From NCBI RefSeq assembly GCF_000699445.3, contig NC_067195.1:20035287-20099286 (forward strand): 64,000 nucleotides of DNA, written 5' to 3'. This document shows, piece by piece, positions 12,517 through 22,819 of this stretch; positions within the stretch are counted from its first letter, which is position 1, and every line of letters starts with the position of its first letter. The notes beneath the pieces were generated by a model, which searched no databases, was not told the origin of the DNA, and was given only the letters and a program-made list of their open reading frames with translations. A program made the position numbers and the translations under genes. This stretch comes from Schistosoma haematobium (taxonomy: Eukaryota; Platyhelminthes; Trematoda; Strigeidida; Schistosomatidae).

Positions 12517-13385
12517 CTCGTGGTGGAGCATAGGTCGCCCACCAGGATCCTTCATCGAACTCTGTCCTCTGCTCTCCTTTCCTGCTGTTTCTAGTTGCCA
12601 TTCATTCCTTTGATGTTTTCTTCCAGTTCCCGACGAAATGTGTTCCTTGGTCTTCCTCTTTTCCGTTTCTATTCAGGACTCCAGCTTGGGGCTTGTCGCG
12701 TGATTCAGTCTGTTGACTTCTTCAATGCATGTCGCATCCATCTTCAGCGCCTTATCCTGATTTCTTCTCCAACTGGAAGCTGGTTTGTTCTCTCTCACAA
12801 TAGGTTTTTGCTGATGATATCCGATCAACGGACATCGAGTATCTTGCGCAGACAATTGTTTAGAAACAGTTGTACTTTTTGACGATGGTTGTAGTAGTTC
12901 TCCAAGTTTCAGCTCCGTACAGCAGAACTGTCTTGACATTCGTATTCAAGATTCTGACTTTGGTGTTGGTTTACAGTTGTCTCGAGTCTCCCAAATTATT
13001 CAACTGAGGGAATGATGTACTTGCTTCGCCAATCTATACCTTTGCGTCTGCATCAGATCCTTATCGCTTGTCGATGATGTTGTCCAGATACGTAAAACTT
13101 TCCACCAGTTGCAGAACTTCCCCATCAAGTGTGATTGTGTTGGTGTTCTCCGCGTTGTATTTCAGGATCTTGCTTTTCTCATTGTGTATGTTGAGGCCTA
13201 TTGCTGCAGAAGCTTCTGCTACACTGGTTGTCTTGGCCTGTATTTGTTCATATGTATGGGATAGATGAACCATGTCCAAATCTTCTAGTCTCATCCAAGC
13301 TGTCCCTTGTGTCATATGCTTCCCCTCAGATGAGGAGGTATTCATGATCCAGTCAACCACCAGAATAAAGTGTAAAAACGTTGGT
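12517..13385 (-). mobile_element. Family A (SR2-like RTE) 3' fragment, right-arm copy
   Basis: Same RT C-terminal fragment as at 6960-7828, on the opposite strand, with the same stops and the same deletion of the catalytic aspartate box. It lacks the terminal repeat tail. The shared defects show the two copies descend from one already dead insertion. Confidence 0.85.
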
Positions 13386-13420
13386 GCTCCTGTTTGATCT
13401 CCACAGTTGCTAGTTCCAAC

Positions 13421-13744
13421 TCATAGACATTGAACATCTCGATTCATCTGAAGTTTTTGTAATCCCATCAAACCGACCCTATGTATACCATTATCGACTT
13501 AACTACAGTTCTCAGATGCCAGTTCTATTTTCAAAAGCTGACACCCATGATACCATGAAAGGCCGTTATCATGTGTACATCCATCCATCTGGTGAGATGT
13601 CCGTTTGTAAATTGGCTGAGATCATGCCAAAATATATTTTTTCACAAGGAGATTGTGAATATTCCAATTTTTGGAACGACACATTTCTGGAATGGAGTCT
13701 CTGCTCTTGGCTCATACAATCTTCAATTATTAAAGAATTCAACG
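13421..13744 (+). pseudogene. Unrecognised exon-like reading frame, right-arm copy
   Basis: An open frame of about 107 codons runs from roughly 13421 to an AAC|gtatga at 13744/13745, a plausible splice donor. A stop lies upstream in frame, with candidate acceptors ending in cag at about 13408 and tag at about 13423. The translation includes DIEHLDSSEVFVIPSNRP, VYHYRLNYSSQMPVLFSKAD, MKGRYHVYIHPSGEMSVC and KLAEIMPKYIFSQGDCEYSN. It looks like part of a normal cellular protein, but the family was not recognised. If read from the internal ATG at 13516 it gives 77 residues ending in the intron-like stop. The context is a duplicated repeat arm, so it may be a captured or orphaned exon. Expression cannot be judged. 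Confidence 0.4.
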
Positions 13745-13949
13745 TATGATTCGAATTAGGGCTTTAAGAAAAGGAGGTTGAAATTTCCTGAACATGGAAT
13801 GGTACCAGTTCTTACTTATAATCAAGTAAATAAATGGAGAAAATGAAAGTCAATACTATGAATGAGTGGATATTGGAGGTAGGCAAATGTATTAGACGAT
13901 TAAGAGAATAAACGTGGAATGTGTGGATTATTATTATTGACTGCTGTCC

Positions 13950-14444
13950 CTTCCTCGCATTTTTATGCAGTTAAGGACGCTTTCAATGAGCTTGGCCCAG
14001 CTACTTCATTAGCGAGAATACTAACAATGATCATGAAGCTATTAGTGGCAAACGGAATAATATACACAAATAAGTTTTATACATACAACTATTCATGCAA
14101 CCTAGTAACGAACATACAGGCCATGTCATTGACTTAGTGTATAACCTATTATGTCAAGTAGCATGTTTTTCCATCATCCCTCACCTACCGTTTAGCATAG
14201 GAACGCGGTATATCCTAAATCTTTTCGTCTACAACGATGAAAACATATTAAAGAGGTTCATTACTTACCTAGTACCTTCAAACAAGAAAATTAAACTGGC
14301 TGGAAACACCTTCGAGCGATTTAAGTCCTAAAAATAAACTATTTTCCTTTATACTACTTTCTAATCTACCTATCTTGGATGGCAATACCACAATAGAAAC
14401 AACCCCATTTGGTAACCACAGAGTTTTATCATTTGTTATCTAGC
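13950..14444. other. No gene recognised
   Basis: Two short overlapping frames (13919-14137, 14095-14331) show no motif or splice context. Nothing is assigned. Confidence 0.4.
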
Positions 14445-14456
14445 ATTTTGTCATAT
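14445..14456. repeat. Left copy of 12-bp target-site duplication
   Basis: attttgtcatat, identical to 14787-14798, directly before the palindromic insertion (its last bases overlap the first pairing bases of the palindrome). Confidence 0.75.
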
Positions 14457-14786
14457 CAATGTCATGCTTGTCTAGTCCTTATTAGTGCAGATCGAATGCT
14501 ATCGATCATGTTGCAATGGGGCCACCAGTCTAGGTGACTCGACACTGCGGGCACTATGTATTGAGATTTAGATGGTGGTTGGAGGTAGTCAACAGGAAAC
14601 CCGGGTCCAGGGTTTCCTGTTGACTACCTCCAACCACCATCTAAATCTCAATACATAGTGCCCGCAGTGTCGAGTCACCTAGACTGGTGGCCCCATTGCA
14701 ACATGATCGATAGCATTCGATCTGCACTAATAAGGACTAGACAAGCATGACATTGATCACCACCCAGTGATCAATCAATTGTGATT
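14457..14786. mobile_element. Palindromic (fold-back) insertion flanked by a 12-bp direct repeat
   Basis: The segment 14455-14757 is a 303-bp palindrome centred on 14606. The outer 148 bases of each arm match perfectly and only one base pair near the centre fails. The right arm continues into an extra tail of about 29 bp (14758-14786), which contains a smaller inverted motif (tgatcac ... gtgatca). The direct repeat attttgtcatat occurs at 14445-14456 and 14787-14798, exactly bracketing palindrome plus tail, as a target-site duplication would. A shorter single-orientation relative of the arm lies at 18967-19010, so the arm derives from a dispersed repeat. No reading frame is present. Its repeat family was not identified. 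Confidence 0.85.
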
Positions 14787-14798
14787 ATTTTGTCATAT
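14787..14798. repeat. Right copy of 12-bp target-site duplication
   Basis: attttgtcatat, identical to 14445-14456, directly after the tail of the palindromic insertion. Confidence 0.75.
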
Positions 14799-16459
14799 CC
14801 CCTATATCAAGCGAATGATTTCGTTTTGATGTTGAGTGACGTAAATAATTGTTATCAATTATATTATTTTCATTTGTAAAGATAATGACTCTGTATAACT
14901 AATAAGTCCCAAATGCCGAGAAGTCAGTATGGCAATATTGGTAACATTATAAGTGTTCCGCCCTGTACTTAAAATGTACTAGCCGGAGAAGAAATGAAAA
15001 AAGCGAAATACAATACTGTAAAAAAGTCTCATTAATAATAATGTTATTATAGAAGTAACATCAAACTTATGAAAGCAGCCATATGACAGCTGACTAAAAT
15101 ATTTCATATTGATACTGATAAGGTTTTTTTAAATATTAAAAAGTCAAGAGACTATTACAACTTAATTACTCTCCTTGTATAAAGACCTCCATGTACTTTT
15201 TTCAAAACTTTCTTCTCTATTGTTTTTATGCTTCTAACAACATAATTCACAGAATATACCTCAATACCTTCATGAATTGAGTTATAAAAAATATCTTTAC
15301 AATCAAGTAGATGAATTAGTGTAATCCATTTTCAAGCTCAGCGAAATCAACATGGCTACCAAGGAATTAGTTATCGTACGGTACTGTGGTATATACATTA
15401 TTTATTTGATAAGCGTAAATCTTATCAGATTCAATAGTGAAAATAAAAGAATTATTAGAAATTACTTTACAATTTGTAATGTTTACTTTTTAACAGAATG
15501 GGGAAATAACTACCAAACTCGATGAGGATATAATCGGTTCATTCGCGAACGCACCAGCCTAATAGGATGAGCTTATCAACATATGAACATTTAAAATCGA
15601 CCATAATTATAAGCATTTTTGATCGAATTGAATTTAGTCATTTATCGACACATGTACTTCTTTTTAAATGACATTTCACCTTTTGACTTTCGAGGACTAT
15701 TTAATACTGCTTGTATAAACCTCTTAAGAATTGTTATATCAAACAACACAACTTATTTTGTATTGATCGTTTTATTCTTAGGGATTAATAATAAAGCTTA
15801 TATTTTGCGCAAATTAAATAGGTAGTTCTAACAAATTAACCACGTGAATTAAGATGATCGGATATTAGTAATAATAATCATTTTAATGTTATTCCTGTTG
15901 TCGGCAAATAAATGTGTATTTATTTCATTTATTTGATAAATATATCCCAGCTGGCTAATTCACAAACTCAAACATATTTACTCAAGAAACTAAATGGTAT
16001 ATTCAGTTGCAAATTCAGGTGAAACTATGTGATAGCTACTCAAATGACTTCGTATGCTTTATAATAATAATAACAACAACTGTGTATAAAAGTTATGTAG
16101 CAGAAAAATGGGTTTAATTTGCTTTTTATCAAAGTGATACACATGTTACAAAAGACTGCATGTTATCTACTTAACAAATAATAGCATTCTTCACAATATG
16201 TATATGTATCTACCAGAGTAATTCACAACCAGCTCGATCATATGGATAATAATTCACCAAACAATACATGTAATGATTCATTTTCCGCTCAAGTTTCTAC
16301 TGCTAGTCAGCTGTGTGAAACCGTGATCACATTATAGACACGAGCAATATCGAAGGACCACCTCCAGGGAAACAAGTTTCACGAGAGTCACTGCATATAA
16401 TCCTGAATATTAAAGACGGAGTATACAGACTTATACAAACAAAAATATCACACCAATCT
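14799..16459. other. AT-rich, no gene recognised
   Basis: No coding region, RNA gene or clear repeat was recognised. Confidence 0.5.
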
Positions 16460-16565
16460 AAGGAGTTAGTGGCTATCTAGGCTCGGCAATCTAATTCAGC
16501 GTTAGAGTCTCGGTGTGGGCATCAAAACTTGATTGCCGGTGCATCTAGTCAATTCATTACAAATC
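16460..16565 (+). mobile_element. SINE-like fragment related to the one at 26225-26400
   Basis: The stretch around 16503-16535 (gttagagtctcggtgtgggc followed by atcaa) matches the reverse complement of 26327-26357 (gttcgagtctgtgtgggc followed by gtcaa). This is the tRNA-like B-box region of the SINE. No ribozyme strand could be read here. Confidence 0.35.
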
Positions 16566-19500
16566 GACAAAAACCCTGGTCCTGGATAACCATTGTAAAC
16601 ACAGTTCAAGAGTAAATTTTATTTATGTAAGGATATCAATAGACAAGTAATATTCCTTGAAATAAAACGAGGTATTTTTAAAATAGATGCGCGATGACGT
16701 CACATGACGATAGAGACTTTGAACGTGTAAAGTTGTTTTTTCCTAACATAGTCATGCTGTCTAGTTCAGTCGTAATTCTTAAATTTTACGGATTTAAAAT
16801 ACCTAATTGAAATATTTTCGTAACTGGAATGTGGATTGATTGGTTTGTAGTGTCCGTTGGTATGTCGAGCCCACATAGCTTATTCTAGCTTCCGGACAGA
16901 CCAATTTATTCATCCTTCTTGAGTAACATTTTGACCTTGGTAATTATTCGCTTATCAATCTTGGCTGTTTTTATAAAAACGTATGTGTGTGCATATCCTA
17001 CCTATTCATCACATGTCTGTAACTTGTTTTTGACTATAAATAACGATTCATGTTTGGTTAAATCGAGTTTGCTTACATGCCTTCTCCAACGATTGTCTGT
17101 TCGGGTCAACGATTGTATGAAATATACTTCATTTTCGTATTTATTTAATTCCGTTATTCACTAACGCAGTTTAAGTCGATAATAATATAGGAGGATTGGT
17201 GGGATGTATATTTCAATAACAATCATTCATAAGAGACACCTGGAGTCAGATATAGGACCATTTAAGGTTGATTCAGTCAGAAATATATCAGCTAAAGGGT
17301 AAGTGAGAGATAACATGGGAATTCACTTGATCAAGATTTATCGTAATTAACCACAGACAGATATAAGTACGTCAGTTTTTTAACGTTGGTTTTTCAACCA
17401 AAGTAGCAGGTTCGAATAACAAAAAAAGAGTATATTACAGTAGTAACCGAATTAAACAAGTGGCCAACATAAGTAAATGGTTCTATATGAAGTGAATATA
17501 AATGATAAATTTTATCTATATACTACTGCAGTACATCAGTCGAATTTCCAAATACGTTCCTTTATTCATATATATTACCATTTTTAATAATTAATCTATT
17601 AAGTAAGCAAATAGTTTGGAACTATTTCAAACTTCTTGCAAGTTGGAGTTAGTTTTAACAAGAATCGAATAGTCAGTTTTCTAGGGAAATTATCATCCAT
17701 ATGTCCGCTGACGAATTTGAGAACTGTCTAATACAGACTTTTTATCTAACACCCTGACTTATTTCTTTTTACCTGATTCGTTCACAAAGAAATTGATGCT
17801 AATTACATATGAAGACTTTTCACTCATGTCAATCATAAAAAGTTCATTATTTGTTATTAACAAAAAACGTAAGCAATTGAGATATTGTAATTTAACTAAC
17901 AATAATTAAAAATCGCTTGAGCCACATTATATGACTGACAGCTAATTGGTACTGATTTCGATTTGTTGACATGATAGAGATACTGACATAACTATTATTC
18001 AAAAATTAACAAGTTTGTTAATATTCTAACTCTTAAATAAACATATCACACAAATTAACTAGAAGTGACTTCCTTTATTGACATTTACATTAAAATAACT
18101 TATTAGTTCCGGTTAATGAAGTACTTTAGTCGACAAATCAAATGCTATGTAGTATATAGAATATCAACAATAAATGATACGCGTCGTTTTAGGCCTAGGC
18201 TTGAAAAACAAGATTCCAGAACAGCTGTTCAGTAATTCGCACGTGGATATGTAACTATTTGATAAAAGCTCACAGTATTATCATCGTCACTATGATCATT
18301 CGGTGATATTGACCAACGATATAGGCACAGTCTAACTGACAAATTTAAAATATCTATCGAGTTTCTTTTCAGCTCATTAAGACCAAATCAGGACTAACTA
18401 AAAACAGAACTCAGACTATTTCATCTTAAAACAGTTGAATAGATTAGCAACATGTATTGGTAACGTTCCTTACTTCATTATTTCAAATGACCTCTAACAC
18501 ATATCTAAACAGATTACAATGACTCATTCATGTTTTGAAAATACACTTATACGAAACAACACATCAGAGTAAAAATCACTAGATCAATAAGCTAGATAAA
18601 ATGTATACTAGTTTCATAGTTATCCTTTTGAACCTAGGCTAATGATACCACTATTCTATCCAAACAGGTGTGAGGTAGTTCTAGAAATTATAGTCGAACG
18701 TTCGATAGCGGAATGCCTTTATCACTAATCCACCGCTATACTAACGGCAAGATGTAAATAACGCAAATTCTAAAACCAGTAAGTAAATAAAAGCCAATAG
18801 GCAAATAGAAGCATAGTAAAACAGATCGACAATTTGTTCGTGATTTCATAATCTATGTGGTAGCATCTCAGATTGTGAGACTGAGTGAAATGTGTCAAAT
18901 ACCCTAAGAAGAAGCAGTTCTCTCACGATTACAGTTACACTCTTTTGATGAGCATCAACAAATATGAAACCTGGGTCCAGGGTTTTCTCTTGATTACTTT
19001 CAATCACCATACTATGAGTACTTAAAAGTCAGACAACATATACCAAATATTTAGTACCGAAAATTCGAGAAAACCTAACAAGCAGTGACAGAAGCATTTA
19101 TGTATGAAAGAATACCAACTACCATTTATTTACGATTCGATCTTTCCACATTTCTGTTAGTTTATTATATGAATGAAAAATTCTCCTCTTATTCACTAAG
19201 TTTGTAAATACCTAACCAATATCGGTGTTCGGTAATCCCATGTCGTATTTCACGATGCATAAATGTTTATATAATTGTAAATCTCAATTTATTACTGATC
19301 AAAAGCTAGTTAAATAGATGATTTTGTTATTTTATGATCATTTGTTGATTAACTATGAAATAATCAATAGAGACTAGATTGCATCAGAATGAAATTGATG
19401 TTTCTGCAGCGCAGGTGGTCGAAAATATCACAAACTAAGTGGTAGGTATAGAAATAAACACATCTCAAAACTCAACATGGTTCCTAATTCAAACAAGTCA

Positions 19501-22450
19501 TATGCTTTACTAATTATAAAAAACAAACTATCAGTAATAAACGTACAGGGATCTGGAATAAGTCTAAATTATCATATTTCATATTAGCATAAGGAGAGGA
19601 AATCAAACACGATGAAATACAGGAACGAAAAACCAGTACCATTCACAGTGAAGCACTCAAGATGGGATATATGGATTAAAAGTATAAAAAAACGTGTGGA
19701 GTATAGCAGAAGAAAATAATACCACAAAACCTATCAGATTTGAGATAGCGGTTTTTGAATTTTTGTGCGAAATTCAAAGAGAGTTGAATAACTTTTAATT
19801 TATTAGGAGCTACTTATGAAACGAACTAAATGTTACCATATTTAGAAAACAGGATGTTTAAAATGAATGAAAATTACAGGGATAAAAATCAGAAAAGAAT
19901 TAGGTTGAGTACTAACGTTTCACTAGGAACGTGATGTTTTCCAGGGAAAAAGTACAGGATAATAAAAAACCGAAGTAGATATGCCATGGTTTGTAAGATT
20001 TTCAGTGTTTTAATGCACAAAAATATCTGGAAAAGGGTTTAACATTACTACTACAGAGCACGCTAGCCCTAATTTTTATCCACAAACTGTAACCCTGGAG
20101 CTAAACATCAATCCTAACTCCCAACCATTTTTTGCTAACTATAATAAATCAATTCACATTGAAAGGTTCATAAATCATGTCAAAGCTGTCTACTCATTAA
20201 CTTTTTTCATAAATCGTTTGATAACTAATGACCGTTATTTGACAGACTAGTTGGCTGCTCAAGATCATTTCATCTATCGCTTTTACTTGAAGTACTGTAA
20301 AGAAAATTAAAATTTAAGGGAAGATACAGAATAGATAGAATTCAACAACCGATTTCGACCCACAATATTTGAAGTCTACAACAATAAGATAACATCATAA
20401 ATTGAAATGCTTGTTACTTCTAACACAGTTTGTGAACTGATATCATTACTATTTCTAGAAACCAGAGTAACACATTGGTGCTGACAGTAGCTTGGTATGT
20501 GTTATGCATGATTCAAGTAAATTAGTCGATGGTTTACATCATCAATAATAACCCTCAATCGAGTACTACACAAATAACCACGTTGTATTTTGCTCGATCA
20601 GAGTAATAATTCGAAGGCATGAGTTCAAATACTGCTAACTCACGAATATCCTCAACATTCATAGACATAAAGTAATCCAATCCCAACTACTTTCACTTTG
20701 ACAATAGACAGACTCTTGTCTGATGTTTAACTGAAGCAATCCGGCTTAATTGAAAACAGTGACGTTATTAATACCAAATGTAAGATTTCATTATCGGTAA
20801 CTAATCACTGTGTGCCAGGTAAATTGTTTAGATTCAATTTAATTACCTAGTAAATTCAGTATTATTTATTTTATAACTGTGAAACAAACTGTTATCCAGT
20901 AGATAGACAAATCTATTTTTCTGCTAATGTTTATCGTATATGTTTGAGACAAATTATTTTTGGATTTCAACTGATTGATCAGTATACAAAATAAACAGGT
21001 GAACATACATATTCTAAACTCATTGTAATGAAACTTATGGATAGAACAACGTATGATTTAGTAAAGTTTATTAAGAATCCGTTTCATCAAAATTATATTT
21101 GGGTATTTGCCAAAGTACAGTCAACTGTAAAAATTGATATACACTAAGAGAATGTTTATTTCTATTTTTTCATCCACAATAATTTTCGTATTGGTTGACA
21201 TAAAACAAACAAACATCTACATTCCCTGTTAAATACAACTTTTCCTTATTATTTGAATGCGTAATGATAAAATCATATAACATTAGCATATATATATAAA
21301 AGATTTACTTGTCTACAGTGTTTATCGAATGTTTTGCTACGTATGGAGAAAAATAAACTTATGTATGTGGTGAACAAACAATTGAAAATGTACATTGAAT
21401 AAGAATATCTCTCTCAGAAGATGAAGAAAGAATATAGGAAACAAAACCGGCTATAATAATAAATTCCTCTTTTTCACATCCACATACAAAATAACTATGT
21501 TTGAATGCGTAAAGTATGAAAATAGTGTGACATTATCTGTGAATCTAAATACTAATAAAGTTCCACAAAAATAATAATAGTAAGGATGACAACAATATTA
21601 ATATACCAATAAGAAGAATGATATTAACAGCTGTAACGATTATTATAATTGCTAATAGTAATAATCAAAGCAGCTGTATTGGTTGCGATTGTATTAATAA
21701 TAAGCCGTAACCAATAGAAAGATTTGAGTCATGAAAGCACCATTTGTCCCTCACTGAATTGACATTCACTGATAATAATAAGTTACACCATTATGTCTAG
21801 TGTTTATAGAAGTTTAATGAAGAGATAGAAGATACAAAGTAAAGTATACAAACAGGCTGAGATTAATATAAGGAAAGTAAAGATGTAAATAACAACAGAA
21901 ACAAAACGATAGGTGTTTTCAGAAGAGAGAATGCCAATACGAAGCACACTTACAATGGAGCGAAAAGAGCTTGCAGTTGAGTAATGATATTCGTAAACAA
22001 TACTCTATTTCTGAGTGGAATGTAAAGTTCTTTGTGTATGTGTATTTGATTTTCGTTTAAAAAGAAAGTAACTGTAATTTGAACTTCTATAAGCAGAGTA
22101 AAATGCTATAATTATTTTGTTGAATAAAATAAAGAATAATCTTTATGACTAATGCACTTTTTTGAATTGGTGTACAACACATAAAACTGTCGGATTCAAA
22201 CAAAAATGGATGAACAGATAGTTAATTAACAAATTTGTGTATAAATTTTAACGAATAAAAATCAAACCAGCCATTATGGACTGTATTGATAAGTGAAACC
22301 AATGTTTATTTCGAAAAAAAAAATAATAATAGCAGTAGATTTCAAAAGTAATCTCAAAGAAAAAGACAGGACCAAGTCTGAAATAAACATTCAAAACATC
22401 TAAGATACAATCCAACGAGAAAAGAGAGGAAACAAAATATAACGAATTAG
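16566..22450. other. AT-rich gene-poor DNA
   Basis: About 5.9 kb without a supported gene. Reading frames are short and of biased composition (for example 16919-17164). One partial copy of the palindrome unit is annotated separately at 18967-19010. Long-range untranslated sequence of the SLC16 transcript could extend into the right end, but no polyadenylation site was chosen. Confidence 0.5.
18967..19010 (+). repeat. Partial copy of the palindrome unit
   Basis: aaacctgggtccagggtttt and the following bases match the right half of the palindrome starting at its centre (14598-14640), with several substitutions. It occurs once and without an inverted partner. Confidence 0.55.
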
Positions 22451-22539
22451 TTGAAAAAAAGACTATTAATAAAATCTGAGCAAGATAATATTACATCGTC
22501 TTTTAAGGTAGTGGTCATTGTGATGAATCATAGAAAAAC

Positions 22540-22540
<1 letters not shown>

Positions 22541-22619
<79 letters not shown>
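22541..22619. repeat. Compound trinucleotide microsatellite (ATT)n(AGT)n
   Basis: About 14 units of ATT (22541-22582) run directly into about 12 units of AGT (to 22619). It starts about 18 bases beyond the stop codon of the minus-strand SLC16 gene, so on the transcript it would be an (ACT)n(AAT)n tract at the start of the 3' untranslated region. Confidence 0.95.
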
Positions 22620-22637
22620 ATAGTAGCATTATCGTTG

Positions 22638-22819
22638 TTACGTTTGAGCTTCTAATACAATTTCAGAACAATTTTGTTGTAAACGACGTAATCGGCGAGC
22701 ACGCCTTCTTCGAAAATGCTGTATAATAATAGGAACAACTGAAAATGCTGCCAAAACCATACCCAAACCAGAAATAATGAAGGCTGGATCATGTGACTGA
22801 GTTAGATCAATTATATAAC
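22638..22819 (-). other. SLC16-like gene, last coding exon
   Basis: 182 nt after an acceptor with a pyrimidine tract (ttttcttttcctgtactatcag). The split codon is G+GT (Gly), giving ...GPPLIG-G-YIIDLTQSHDPAF, then helix 12 and a basic tail ending LEAQT and TAA at 22640-22638. The frame fits exon 2 exactly, and YIIDLT follows GPPLIG in the way usual for this family. Confidence 0.88.

Larger units (their letters stand above)
12517..13949. repeat. Right arm of the 1.43-kb inverted repeat
   Basis: Reverse complement of 6396-7828 with constant coordinate sum 20345 and only scattered substitutions. The two arms are separated by a 4688-bp spacer. The inner edge (12517) falls inside the family A element: the last ~25 bp of the tail seen in the left arm are replaced here by unrelated sequence. 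The arm therefore was either copied from the left one or converted by it, not inserted independently as a transposon. Confidence 0.9.

Noticed and set aside
22541..22619. CRISPR-like or satellite array
   Set aside because: Simple trinucleotide repeat without spacers. No CRISPR array is seen anywhere in the window.
22451..22726. Plus-strand open frame with poly-Ile and poly-Ser
   Set aside because: Translation of the trinucleotide microsatellite and of the antisense of the SLC16 last exon.
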